43,955 bases of DNA from RPQK01 sp041946865 (GTDB lineage: Bacteria > Acidobacteriota > UBA6911 > RPQK01). Below are positions 1 to 8,766 of the stretch, piece after piece (position 1 is the stretch's first letter; the number at the start of each line of letters is the position of its first letter). The position numbers and the translations under genes were made by a program. A model generated the notes under the pieces. The model was not told where the DNA came from. It ran no database searches and worked only from the letters and a program-made list of their open reading frames with translations. Location: the NCBI GenBank assembly GCA_041946865.1, contig JBHGBF010000014.1:1-43955 (forward strand), written 5' to 3'.

Positions 1-70
1 GTCGGAATCAGTGTCCAATTTCAGCCCGGAATGCTGGCCAATTTCGATTGGAATCAGTGTCCAAATTGAG
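1..70. mobile_element. IS21-like terminal repeats (end of an element running off the window)
   Basis: Three tandem copies of a degenerate unit beginning GGAAT(C/G) and containing TG(T/G)CCAA start at about 4, 28 and 50, a spacing of 22-24 bp. Short direct repeats of this kind inside the terminus are characteristic of IS21-family elements. The repeats end close to where the neighbouring ceramidase-family reading frame loses homology (about 70-80), which suggests that the element inserted there. The istA/istB genes would lie outside the window, so the family assignment rests on the repeat pattern alone. Confidence 0.5.
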
Positions 71-1256
71 CCGGTGCGCGCAGCGAGATGACAAAAGCGT
101 CAGGAAACTCCCGCTTTACGGCCAACGAATACTCGACGAACAGCTCCCCCGGCCAGCCGATGAAACTCCACCTTCCCACGCGAATCAGCTGAATCTCGGC
201 CGGAAGGACCGAAGCGTAAGAGGACTTGAGACGGCGGTCTTCAGCCGTCCTGGCGAGTGTTAGGGTTTCTTCTGCGCCAAACCAGTCGACCTCGGCTGTT
301 CTGACCTGCTGCCTAGCTGCGCCCGAATCTCTCAGTCTCTGCAGGCGCTCCCGCGTACTCCTCAATTTCTGCTCGGCGTCTTCGGGAGACGGGAGCTTTC
401 GACGTGGCAAATCAGTCCAAGCCTGCGAGCAGGTGATTTTGAGGCTCGAGGAGAAGGCGATCTGGTGCAAGGTCCTAGCGACTGATTCCCCCAGCAGTTG
501 GCCTAGGCGTTCGGCTTCTTCGAACGTATTAGCTCGCGTCCGATGCCGTGGGCTCTGATTTCCGGCCGGCCCGGTGTGATAGAGAACCGGACACTTGTCA
601 CCAAGGATTTCCTGCTAAAGGTATAGACGCATCATACCTGGAAAGTCGGCGCTGACCAGGCGAGAGTCCTCATGCAGGACGGTCGGGTGCATCGAGTAAA
701 CGATCATGCAGGCGATCGGCGAGCCGTTTGCCGTGCGTCGAACGAGGAGAACCGGCGCTTCCGGGTCCGCTGGGCCTTCCGGATCCCGCCGATTGGTGCC
801 GACTCCCTCCACCTCGGCGATTGCCAGCCCGGCTTCCGCCGGCTCCGCAGAGCGGAAGGCGTTCTCGGCCGCAGCGACAACCGATTCCTCCACAAACCGG
901 AGGTAGGCGGAATCGGCCTTCGGTACTGCCTTATCCGCTTCGTTGCTGATCATATCCAACGTCATCGGCCCTGAATGCGTGTGAGTGGCCGTGATCATGA
1001 TCTGGCCTTGAGCGATCCCGATTCTTGAGCAGACAGCATCCCGGATCCTGCGCGTGCTCTCCTTGCCGAGCCAGATCAAGTCATTGCTGATGAACATCGC
1101 CGGGGTCACTCCGTCCGTGAGGAACAGCGCGCTGGACAACAGGGGGTCATGAATACCGGTGCTGTACCTATCCACGAGCGGGTAACCGTAGAGGAATTGC
1201 GAGTCGTGGGGAATGATGTTCGACCCGGCAGCGCCGGCTCGTGACTCTCTTGCCAT
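54..1256 (-). pseudogene. Neutral/alkaline ceramidase-family protein, interrupted and truncated
   Basis: The protein matches the N-terminal domain of neutral/alkaline non-lysosomal ceramidases, which hydrolyse N-acyl amide bonds in sphingolipids; bacterial relatives often have unknown substrates. Seen features are the N-terminal STGIHDPL segment, the zinc-site motif THTHSGP near residue 93, the N-Q-S-P segment downstream of the stop, and the WPGE segment near the end. A TAG codon at 615-617 splits the frame, and the same frame continues with family-like sequence on both sides (PVLYHTGPAGNQSP follows directly). At the 3' end homology stops at about position 80, against the IS21-like repeats, so the C-terminal half is missing. 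ATG at 1256 is chosen because the family's conserved N-terminus starts a few residues later; GTG at 1268 is possible. No signal peptide is visible. It is the last member of the minus-strand gene run and is probably non-functional. Confidence 0.75.
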
Positions 1257-1312
1257 GACCTTAAGCACGCTCCTGTTCTTCAGTCGTCGAGTGATCGTCG
1301 GTCAACTGGGGC

Positions 1313-1746
1313 CTACCCGCGACCCACGTCGACGGGGTGAACATGCTCGCCGTCGAGAATGAAGTCGACGCTGAGACGGGGGTCAGCCAGTATTGCTTCG
1401 ACCGCCCCGCACGGTCTCGCCCCAGGCTCAGTCTCCGGAGGGCAGGGAAAGACATCGTAGAAGTGGGTCGCATGCCTGGCGCCGGCTTCAATCGCCTCCA
1501 CCGTCTGTTCCACTGTCGCTGCCGTATGGGTCACAGGTCGATAAATCCGGGCACCAGGTATTGGCCATGTAGATCGAAACGCTGGTCGACTTCGGCCGTC
1601 ATTTGACCCGCCGGGGCTATCCGCTCCACTTTCCCGTTTTCAATGAGCAGAGACTGATTGAGAACGACACTTCCGGGAAGGACGACGGTTGCATTGTCAA
1701 TCAAGCATCTCGAATCGGCGCGCGCCCAGTCGATTGAGACGGTCAC
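1313..1746 (-). pseudogene. nagA-like (N-acetylglucosamine-6-phosphate deacetylase family) remnant
   Basis: Two pieces of one amidohydrolase gene remain. Positions 1746 to about 1537 encode the N-terminal part, ending in the amidohydrolase motif PGFIDL. From about 1534 to 1330 a different frame encodes the middle of NagA: a THTAAT start, EAIEAGARHATH, and a DPRLSVDFILDGEHVHP segment. In intact NagA these are separated by well over 100 residues that contain metal ligands, so an internal deletion with a frame change has fused them. The C-terminal third is also missing. The gene probably started at GTG 1746, with a GGAG-type ribosome-binding site upstream. NagA converts GlcNAc-6-P to GlcN-6-P in amino sugar catabolism. 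Its presence in this run hints at past amino sugar use, but this copy cannot be functional. Confidence 0.75.
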
Positions 1747-1847
1747 AACAGGGTCTCCTCAGTCTTGACGAGCTTATAGGTTCAGAAACAGCCTTGGTTC
1801 ACTTTGCCGAGTGTTGCTCGGCCCGGTCTCAATTGCCTATCGGACAC

Positions 1848-2555
1848 CTACTTCAGCTGGCGGATCTTCAGGTTTCTAAACCAGACCCCGTCGCGGTAGT
1901 CTGTCAGCATGATCGGTCCCCGGACTTTCGTCCCGAAGTCCGGGAACTTGTTGAACTTGCTGGCCGCGATTCCGGCCCGCACCACCTCGCTTCCCAGTTC
2001 GTACTCAAGGACCTTCTTGCCATTCAACCAGTGCTCGACATGGTTCCCGTTGACGATCAGTCGAGAAGAATTCCACTCGCTTGCGGGCTTGAGAGGCTTG
2101 TCTTCGGCGGCTGGCAGGACGTCATAGAAAGCGGCAGTCCTTTGCAGGGGCGGGAGGTCCTTCAGCTTTTCCGCCAGTTCGTCGATCATCTGGTACTCAG
2201 GTCCCGGCGCACTGGTCCGGCTTTCGCTGATCAGGTACTTGACACCATTGTTGCCGCCAGGCTCGAGGCGCCACTCCCAGGCAAACTCGAAGTCATTGAA
2301 TGACTCCTCTGTCACGATGTCTCCGCCTCGTTCGCCGGCTACCTTTCTGAGCAGGCCGTCTTCGACCTTCCATCCGCTGCCGATCTGCGCTGTCTTGTTG
2401 TAGGCGCGCCAGCCGGCCAAGGACCGGCCGTCGAACAGTAGCTGCCACCCGGCGGCTTTCTCTTCGGGGGTGAGCGTGTTCAGCGGTACTTGGGCGACCA
2501 GCCCCACCGCTGTTCCCAGACAGAGAAAGAAAAAGACCATGATTCTGCATTTCAT
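1848..2555 (-). CDS. Secreted DUF1080 protein (3-keto-disaccharide hydrolase family)
   Basis: About 235 residues. ATG at 2555 is preferred over an upstream in-frame start because a strong ribosome-binding site (TAAGGAGAG) lies five bases before it and the protein then begins with a clear signal peptide (MKCRIMVFFFLCLG). The remainder is one DUF1080/concanavalin-like beta-sandwich, with the family features GWQLLFDGRSLAGWRA near the mature N-terminus, NNGVKYLI in the middle, and NGNHVEHWLNG followed by a C-terminal VWFRNLKIR. Some DUF1080 proteins are 3-keto-glucoside or 3-keto-disaccharide hydrolases; most are uncharacterised. It follows the RCC1-esterase gene by 95 bp in the same orientation and probably belongs to that transcript. 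An extracytoplasmic sugar-processing role is inferred. Confidence 0.85.
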   Translation of the reverse strand: MKCRIMVFFFLCLGTAVGLVAQVPLNTLTPEEKAAGWQLLFDGRSLAGWRAYNKTAQIGSGWKVEDGLLRKVAGERGGDIVTEESFNDFEFAWEWRLEPGGNNGVKYLISESRTSAPGPEYQMIDELAEKLKDLPPLQRTAAFYDVLPAAEDKPLKPASEWNSSRLIVNGNHVEHWLNGKKVLEYELGSEVVRAGIAASKFNKFPDFGTKVRGPIMLTDYRDGVWFRNLKIRQLK

Positions 2556-2650
2556 CCCATCTCTCCTTACATCCAAAAATCCGCCAACTTCTCTCTGCCT
2601 GCAGTGACCCTGGCGACAGGGTGACGTTATCTCAAATTGAATTTTCTTCA

Positions 2651-5458
2651 TTATTGGTCACCGCTCTTCGCTTCGAGCCCACACTCAACTCTCTCTCGGA
2701 CCCGACCCTCTACCCGCCCGGAGACAATTCCCGAGCGAGCGGCAAAACCATAAACGGCCAGCATCAATGTGCTTTCCGTAACCTGGAATTTCACGCCGGG
2801 TTCAGACATAGCAATCCGCTTCTGATCCCCCATGAAAGTGTCGGCGTCGATGACCACAGAGTAGACGCGGTCAGGGACGAGGCTCGTTTGGACGACCCGA
2901 CGGCCGGGAGGCTGGCTTCGATCGAACGTGTATCTGGCGCCGGAAATCTGAAGCAGCCGAGAAGCCTCGGGGCCATCCGTGATGTAGTCGCGATCGTTGG
3001 CCGGGTTCGGAACGTTCTCGTCCAGAATCGCCTCGATCTGCCTACCGGTGAGACGCGCGACGGCCAGCCGGGCGTCAGCGCTGAGACAGTCGAGCAAATC
3101 GGCAACACAGATCGGACCTCTCCGGAATGGTTCCCCGCGGAAATACTGCCGGCTGAGCAACGCGACGTCCGCTCCAGTCGCCTTCCGCATCGCATCCGTC
3201 ATCCAATTGGCCAAAGGTGCTTCTATCCCCCTCATGTCAAGTTGCGCCCGCGCAGAGCCGACGGGAACCCGCCAGCGCCGAGTCAAGTAATCCGTCTTGA
3301 AAGGTTCAGAGCGGCAGGCCCAGCGATTACCGCTGAGCCTGAAGCACAGTTCTTCGTCTTCTCGCACCCGCTCCTCGAACGTCTGGCCGTTCAAAACGAT
3401 TTTCAGCGTCTGATTCAGAGGCAAGACAGCCGGATCGGGAAGCAAAGAAAAGCTTCGAATTCCCGACGGGTCAAGGAAGACCTGATTGCCGTGGACTCGC
3501 GCCTTAATGACACCAACGCGACCAGGCTCGGTTAGTTGGTCGACACGGGTCCAATAAGCTCGACCGTGCAGCGGGGAATCAACGACAAAAGTGAATTCGC
3601 GGGGGGCAGCGATCCGCCGATGCTGTGCCAGCCAGGTCAGCACTCCGTGCATGTCCTTGACCGCACCATAGTGCCCTTCGTTCTGAACGAGGAGATACTT
3701 GACCGGATTCCCGAGCGCCTGCATCTTCCTGACGCCGTCTTCGATCGACGCAATAAACGTCTTCTGATCGTTCGCACCGGAAATGAACCAGAGTGGGAGG
3801 TACCGGCCATTCGGCGCAAGCCGTTGCCAGATGTAGTCAGAACCACAGCCGAGCGGGGCAGCGGCTGCGAAAATGTCGGGATGGTGCAGGGCCAGGTAAG
3901 CGGCTCCGGTTCCTCCCATGGAATGGCCCGCCAGATAGATGCGGTCGGCGTCGATCTTGTACTTCGCCTGCACCTGACTCATCACTTCGAAAACATCCTG
4001 CTCACCCTGGCCTCGGTAATCTGTCGGGCCGCGCCCGTATGGAGCAGCCAGGATCAAGCCCAGGCGCTCCGCCGCTTCCATGGCAGGATGTTCCAGATAC
4101 AGAGGGTTGTCGAAGAAAGTCCGTTCGTCACCGGTTGTGCCGTGGAGGAGCACAACCAGGGGGTACGGCGTGGTTCCGTCATAGCTCTTGGGGATGTAGA
4201 GCGCATACGGTTGCTCGGTCCCGTCCACAGCCGAAACGTAAGTCAGATGACGGTATCGGGATCCCGGTTGCGCCGCGGGAGGGCGGCCGTCCCCCGGCGC
4301 AACCGGCTTTTCATTCTGGCCGGACTCTCGTCGAACCGAGCCCGCCCGTTGGCTCGGGGATGGGCCGGTCTCGACAAATATACATTCGGGTCGGATGTGA
4401 CTCCGTCCGAACGGATCGTGTCCCCAGCTCCAAACCTTTCCGGCCTGGTCGAAAGCCAGGCTCCCCGACCCGCCGGCCGCGACATCCGTCGCAACGATTC
4501 GGCTCACCCGCACCGGTTTCGTCTGATCGACGGTGGCCCCATCGCCCAGTTGCCCGCATTCATTGGCTCCCCATCCCCACACACTCCGATCCTCGACTAC
4601 AGCAAGCGCGTGCAGTTGTCCCGCCGCGACCTGGCGGACTTTCGGTATCCCTTTCACCTGAACGGGCGCTCTTCGGGTGAGGTTCGTGCCGTCCCCGAGC
4701 TGTCCGTAAGCATTACGGCCCCAACTCCAGACAGTGCCGTCCTTTCGGAGAGCCAGGCTGAAGTCGTAGCCGGCCGCAACAGCGGTGACTGAATCGAGGC
4801 CGAACACTTGCACCGGCGTGAACTTCCGCATGGTTGTGGTACCGTCCCCGATCTGCCCATAGGGGTTGCGGCCAAACGCCCAGACGGTGCCATCGGAAGC
4901 GACGGTGAGAGTGTGGCCCGAACCCGCGGCAATCGCGACCATGCCCTTCAGAGAGATTTTCGAGGGGGTGAGCCGCGGCCTTGTCGTCCCGTCTCCCAGT
5001 TGTCCAAACTGGTTTGCGCCCCAGGTCCAGACACCACCTTCGCGGTCCAGCGCGACGTTGTGCTCCTGGCCCACGGCAATGGCTGTGATCGGCGGCAAAC
5101 CGTCGACCCGAGCCGGCCGGCTTGCGAATGGGCCTCTTTCGGCTGGCAGCGCCGGGGCGGCGGGCAAGCCCCAGAACCAGACGGCGCCATCGGCAGTCAG
5201 CGCGAGGCTGTGATAGAGGCCGGCCTCGACGGCCACTACGTTGCCCAGGCGGACCCTGACAGGCGAACAGGCGTTCTCATGGCCGCCGACATCCAGCTGG
5301 CCGTACGTGTTCAAACCCCAAGCGTACAGGTCACCTTGACCGCTGACTATCAGAGTATGGTTAACCCCTACACTGGCTCGCCCGCTCTTGCAGTCAGGCG
5401 ACTGCGAGGCTGAGAGCCAAGTCAGCAGCGTGATGATGAGCGGCAAACTCAAGATCAA
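2651..5458 (-). CDS. Secreted RCC1 propeller - esterase - 5'-nucleotidase C-terminal domain fusion
   Basis: A 935-residue protein. It has an N-terminal hydrophobic signal (residues 1-18), then roughly 28-345 made of RCC1-type repeats (recurring WGxNxxGQLGDG and VAAGxxHSLAL patterns) forming a beta-propeller. A low-complexity linker follows, then an alpha/beta-hydrolase of the PHB-depolymerase/feruloyl-esterase type at about 405-640. The nucleophile motif GHSMGG is near residue 512, a candidate Asp lies in the SGANDQK segment and a candidate His in NEGHYG. The C-terminal portion (about 740-915) resembles the 5'-nucleotidase C-terminal domain, but no metallophosphatase domain precedes it. The start is TTG 5458, overlapping the upstream stop by 4 bp (TTGA); no ATG exists near. 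It may de-esterify acylated polysaccharide outside the cell. This combination of three domains is unusual. Confidence 0.85.
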   Translation of the reverse strand: MILSLPLIITLLTWLSASQSPDCKSGRASVGVNHTLIVSGQGDLYAWGLNTYGQLDVGGHENACSPVRVRLGNVVAVEAGLYHSLALTADGAVWFWGLPAAPALPAERGPFASRPARVDGLPPITAIAVGQEHNVALDREGGVWTWGANQFGQLGDGTTRPRLTPSKISLKGMVAIAAGSGHTLTVASDGTVWAFGRNPYGQIGDGTTTMRKFTPVQVFGLDSVTAVAAGYDFSLALRKDGTVWSWGRNAYGQLGDGTNLTRRAPVQVKGIPKVRQVAAGQLHALAVVEDRSVWGWGANECGQLGDGATVDQTKPVRVSRIVATDVAAGGSGSLAFDQAGKVWSWGHDPFGRSHIRPECIFVETGPSPSQRAGSVRRESGQNEKPVAPGDGRPPAAQPGSRYRHLTYVSAVDGTEQPYALYIPKSYDGTTPYPLVVLLHGTTGDERTFFDNPLYLEHPAMEAAERLGLILAAPYGRGPTDYRGQGEQDVFEVMSQVQAKYKIDADRIYLAGHSMGGTGAAYLALHHPDIFAAAAPLGCGSDYIWQRLAPNGRYLPLWFISGANDQKTFIASIEDGVRKMQALGNPVKYLLVQNEGHYGAVKDMHGVLTWLAQHRRIAAPREFTFVVDSPLHGRAYWTRVDQLTEPGRVGVIKARVHGNQVFLDPSGIRSFSLLPDPAVLPLNQTLKIVLNGQTFEERVREDEELCFRLSGNRWACRSEPFKTDYLTRRWRVPVGSARAQLDMRGIEAPLANWMTDAMRKATGADVALLSRQYFRGEPFRRGPICVADLLDCLSADARLAVARLTGRQIEAILDENVPNPANDRDYITDGPEASRLLQISGARYTFDRSQPPGRRVVQTSLVPDRVYSVVIDADTFMGDQKRIAMSEPGVKFQVTESTLMLAVYGFAARSGIVSGRVEGRVRERVECGLEAKSGDQ

Positions 5459-6540
5459 TCTCCTACTTGCGCCTTAGACGTTGCCAGGCAAATGTATTTT
5501 TCAGGCCCGGCCACGTAGTAGAGGTAGAGGCGCCCTTCTTCGGCCAGGACGAAGGGATCGCGGACATAAGCGGCGCCGTCCGGCAACGCGTCCAGAGGAT
5601 CGCCCGCGGTCAGCGCGCGGACAGGCATTTCGACAGGCGCCCAGCCCAGCCAGTCCCCGCGCGTCGAAATCCGCACCTTCTGCAGGCTCACCCCGGTTTC
5701 GTCCTTGAGCGAGAAGTAGCAGTCGAGGGTCTGGTCTTCAGGGTGGACGACAAGGCCCGCGTGGATCGTGCGCCCTGTGATTTCCTTGCTGCTTAGCGCC
5801 AGCGGGTACTCTCGGGTCAGATCACCGAACCGATCCCAGCTGAGCAAGTAAGGCCCTCCCTCCCAGTGCACGGCGTCCCGCGAGCGAAACAGGCGTTGTT
5901 GGCGGCCGATGGCGTAAAACCATCCGTCTCTGCGGAACGCCCGGAAGTAGGCGAAATTGACGCCCGGCGTGGCGATGATCACCTTGCTGGCGGGAAAGTG
6001 GAGCGGATCGTCTGAAATCGTCACGGAGGCCGGCTGTTCGCGCTTGTACCCGTATTCAGGTAAATCCAGATAAGCGCCGTGGAAATAGAGGTAGAAACGC
6101 TTCTGCTCGGGTACAACGAGGACGTCCGGAGAGCTGATGTGGTCCGGGAACGGGGTGCGATCGATCGTGAGGACGGGATCCGGCAAGGGTTTCCACGGCC
6201 CTTCCGGCCGGTCTGCGGCAGCGACGTAAATGGATGTGCCGCTGTGCTCCGCATAGTACATGTAGAACTTGCCCTTGGGCTGCTTGACCCATTCGGGCAC
6301 GCGGATTACCGAGGGAAACATGATGCGCCTCAGGCCGAGCTTGGGCCCGTCGAGGAGAGGGTTCCCCGAGAAGCGCAGAAAGGTGTCCTTTGGCGACTCC
6401 GGCGCTTTCTGTGGTTGACCGACGGTCATGCCCGCAAACAGCGCGGCGCAGGTGAGACAGATGGCAAGACCGCCCGCCCGATGCGGCTTGAAACGTGACT
6501 CTCCGGCTGGTTTCGCTGTTTGCTTATCGACGTTCCTCAT
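5455..6540 (-). CDS. Secreted/membrane-anchored GH43-like five-bladed propeller protein
   Basis: 361 residues from ATG 6540, chosen for an AAGGAT ribosome-binding site six bases upstream; an in-frame ATG 18 bp further up is less likely. A basic N-terminus is followed by a hydrophobic stretch (about 23-41) that is a signal peptide or anchor. The body has the repeated blades of glycosyl hydrolase family 43/32/DUF377-type proteins: KFYMYYAEHSG, SSPDVLVVPEQKRFYLYFHG (SPD at about 137-139), a DAVHWEGGPYL segment and a C-terminal YVRDPFVL...LYLYYVAG. Family members act on arabinan, xylan, fructan or beta-mannosides; the substrate here is unknown, and catalytic residues cannot be assigned confidently by eye. 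It overlaps the RCC1-esterase gene by 4 bp, consistent with translational coupling. Confidence 0.8.
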   Translation of the reverse strand: MRNVDKQTAKPAGESRFKPHRAGGLAICLTCAALFAGMTVGQPQKAPESPKDTFLRFSGNPLLDGPKLGLRRIMFPSVIRVPEWVKQPKGKFYMYYAEHSGTSIYVAAADRPEGPWKPLPDPVLTIDRTPFPDHISSPDVLVVPEQKRFYLYFHGAYLDLPEYGYKREQPASVTISDDPLHFPASKVIIATPGVNFAYFRAFRRDGWFYAIGRQQRLFRSRDAVHWEGGPYLLSWDRFGDLTREYPLALSSKEITGRTIHAGLVVHPEDQTLDCYFSLKDETGVSLQKVRISTRGDWLGWAPVEMPVRALTAGDPLDALPDGAAYVRDPFVLAEEGRLYLYYVAGPEKYICLATSKAQVGD

Positions 6541-6564
6541 TGTTCGATCCTTGTGCACGCATGT

Positions 6565-7413
6565 TCAGGCCGTAGCCGCTTCCAGGCTCTTCAATACGCC
6601 CGACAGGTGCCGCAGACTGCGGATCGCCTGCTCCACAGTGCCGCATTCGACACTCAGAACGATGTCCCGATCGCAGGTTGCACATACCCTGATCACCTGT
6701 TCCCAATCGATCACGCCATCACCGCACGCGCAGCCGACGGCTGTCCCGGTGACCTTCCCACGTTCCTGATCCGACTGCTGGACCGATATGTCTTTGGCGT
6801 GCAGATGGACCAGGCGGCCCTTGACTCTCTCGAGCCAGGCGATGGGATCTGCGCCGCCGAGGTAGGCGTTGCCGGTATCGAAGTTGATCCCGATGACGGG
6901 CGAATTCACCAGGCAGGCGATTCGCTCCAGACCTTCCGGGGTCCGGCTGTATTGCTGGTGCGGTTCGAGCCCGATCAGAATGCCGCGTGGCTCGGCCACC
7001 CTCGCCACCTGCCCGAGGACGTAGCCCATCAGCACGTGGTCTTCCTCGGCAGTCGTCCAGTCGGGTTTCCTTCCTTCGTCGGTGTTGACGACGGGTGCCC
7101 CGCACTCGGCCGCGTACCGGACTGCCTGGACGAGGTACTCGGTGCTGACCTCTGGCCTGCACAAGGGGGTGTGCGCCGAAAAGCCTGAGAGTTTGACTCC
7201 CGCCTGTTCGCAAGCCCGCCGCACTCTAAGCGGATCGTCGAGCATCGAGACGCTGTGAAAATAGCCGGCCTCGCTAAGCAATTCCCGCCCCCAATGAAGC
7301 ATGGGCTCGACATACTCATAGCCGATTTCCGCTGCTTTCTCGACGGCCCATTCGAAGGGCTTGTCCTCGTGTCTCACGAACTCGAGGTTGATTCCCAGCT
7401 TGATCTTTCCCAT
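6565..7413 (-). CDS. Sugar phosphate isomerase/epimerase-like TIM-barrel protein
   Basis: 282 residues with no signal peptide, hence cytoplasmic. The fold family is xylose isomerase-like/AP-endonuclease family 2. Candidate metal ligands line up with the family: E150 in GLEPHQ, D179 in NFDTGN, H205 in HLHAKD and E256 in SVECGT. Family enzymes isomerise or epimerise free or phosphorylated sugars, 3-keto sugars or inosose; the exact reaction cannot be read from sequence. ATG 7413 follows a GGAGAAG ribosome-binding site. The gene sits 18 bp downstream of the Gfo/Idh/MocA oxidoreductase gene, a pairing typical of sugar oxidation/3-keto-sugar or inositol-like routes, so the two probably act in sequence. 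Confidence 0.85.
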   Translation of the reverse strand: MGKIKLGINLEFVRHEDKPFEWAVEKAAEIGYEYVEPMLHWGRELLSEAGYFHSVSMLDDPLRVRRACEQAGVKLSGFSAHTPLCRPEVSTEYLVQAVRYAAECGAPVVNTDEGRKPDWTTAEEDHVLMGYVLGQVARVAEPRGILIGLEPHQQYSRTPEGLERIACLVNSPVIGINFDTGNAYLGGADPIAWLERVKGRLVHLHAKDISVQQSDQERGKVTGTAVGCACGDGVIDWEQVIRVCATCDRDIVLSVECGTVEQAIRSLRHLSGVLKSLEAATA

Positions 7414-7431
7414 GGCTCTTCTCCTTTGCCT

Positions 7432-8751
7432 CTAGAGCGTCCACGGCTCGCGCATCGGCCGGCGCATCATCGCCACAGCCTCGGCATCGCCCACGATCGT
7501 CTCTTTGGCCGGGTCCCATTGAATCGGGCGACCGGTTCTGATGCAGATATCGGCCAGATGACAGATGACATCGGACGAGATCGCCGTCTTCAAATCACTT
7601 ATCGGTTGTTCGCGCGCGACTATGGACTCGACGAAATTCACCGGGTGGCTCTTGCTGACCTTCAACCGGACCTGACCAGGATTCCGGGCGTTCTTGAAGA
7701 GCTTCTCCGGAAAGACCTTCCACGCGCCCCGGCTCACGGCCACCCAGCCTCTTTCGCCGAGAAACAGTGACCCGTGGTCAAACGTGAGCTCGTCGATGTT
7801 CGGGATACTCTTCTTCTGGCGCGCCGTCTGGCCGTCGACGAACCTCAGCTTCAACCCGCTTGGGTATGTGCAGGTGAGGTCAAAGGTGGTCACCGTATTG
7901 TAGAGACCTTGGGTGGGGACCACACCCGTCCCTTCATACTGGGTTGGAATCCCCAAGTGGAGGGTGTCGGCCCACCACTGCACCTGGTCAATGGGATGGG
8001 CGCCCCAGCCGGCTATGAAACCGATCGCGTAGTCGTAGATGTGGAAAATTCCTTTCCGAGCGCCCCCGGCGATGCACCGGTCGAAACAGAAGGGGGCGCA
8101 GGGGGCGGGCCCTAGCCAAAGATCGTAGTCAAAGCCATCCGGGACCGGCAGCTCAGGCGTGGGCGATCCGCCCGAGAGTCCAGGCGGGCACCAGGCATAA
8201 ATCTCTTTCACCTCGCCGATGTGCCCGTTCAGGACCAGCTCCAATCCCAATCGCAGCTGCGCGAGCGAGCGGTTCTGTGTTCCGTACTGAAAGATCCGAT
8301 GGTGCTTATCGACAATCTCGCGGGTGGCAAAACACTGCTCGATCGTCAGTCCCAAGGGCTTTTCGGTGTAGCAGTCTTTGCCGGCCCGGGCGGCCCTGAG
8401 GGAGATCGGCACGTGCCAGTGGTCGCCGGTCGCAATGTGGACGGCATCGATGTCCTTGCGAGCCAGCAGCTCCCGAAAGTCGTTGTAGTTGGCGCAGCCG
8501 GGGCCGAAGTCGGCGGCTCGGACCAGGCGTTTTTCACGATTGGGATCGCAAACAGCGACGACCTCCGACTGCGGGCAATCGCGATAGTCGTACGCAGCCT
8601 TCGACCGGCTGCCGCAGCCGATCAGCCCGATCGAGACCCGGTTGTTGGGCGGGGTTTGTCCGTCGAAGCCGAAGACCGACGAAGGGACAATGGTGGGAAA
8701 GCCGCCCCCCGCAACCGATGTCTTCAGAAATGAACGACGAGTATGCCTCAT
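7432..8751 (-). CDS. Tat-exported Gfo/Idh/MocA-family oxidoreductase
   Basis: 439 residues. The start ATG 8751 follows an AGGAGG ribosome-binding site. The N-terminus carries a twin-arginine signal (RRSFLK at 5-10 and a hydrophobic stretch up to SSVFG). A Rossmann nucleotide-binding motif follows (GLIGCG at 42-47), then the family's GDHWHV (about 109-114) and catalytic-type EKPLG (E130 K131 P132), and a C-terminal alpha/beta domain. Family members use tightly bound NAD(P) and act on sugars or cyclitols, for example 1,5-anhydro sugars, inositols, or glycoside hydrolysis by an oxidation mechanism (GH109-like). Tat export means it would fold with its cofactor before secretion. It lies directly upstream of the TIM-barrel isomerase gene, suggesting a shared substrate. 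Confidence 0.9.
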   Translation of the reverse strand: MRHTRRSFLKTSVAGGGFPTIVPSSVFGFDGQTPPNNRVSIGLIGCGSRSKAAYDYRDCPQSEVVAVCDPNREKRLVRAADFGPGCANYNDFRELLARKDIDAVHIATGDHWHVPISLRAARAGKDCYTEKPLGLTIEQCFATREIVDKHHRIFQYGTQNRSLAQLRLGLELVLNGHIGEVKEIYAWCPPGLSGGSPTPELPVPDGFDYDLWLGPAPCAPFCFDRCIAGGARKGIFHIYDYAIGFIAGWGAHPIDQVQWWADTLHLGIPTQYEGTGVVPTQGLYNTVTTFDLTCTYPSGLKLRFVDGQTARQKKSIPNIDELTFDHGSLFLGERGWVAVSRGAWKVFPEKLFKNARNPGQVRLKVSKSHPVNFVESIVAREQPISDLKTAISSDVICHLADICIRTGRPIQWDPAKETIVGDAEAVAMMRRPMREPWTL

Positions 8752-8766
8752 TGCCTTTTCCTCCTG

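Noticed and set aside
48..558. Plus-strand small open frames at the left edge
   Set aside because: They overlap the ceramidase remnant on the other strand and the IS21-like repeats and show no protein family signal.
3536..4792. Long plus-strand open frame of 418 codons opposite the RCC1-esterase gene
   Set aside because: It is antisense to a gene with clear domains and has no recognisable motif or ribosome-binding site; long antisense frames are expected in GC-rich coding DNA.
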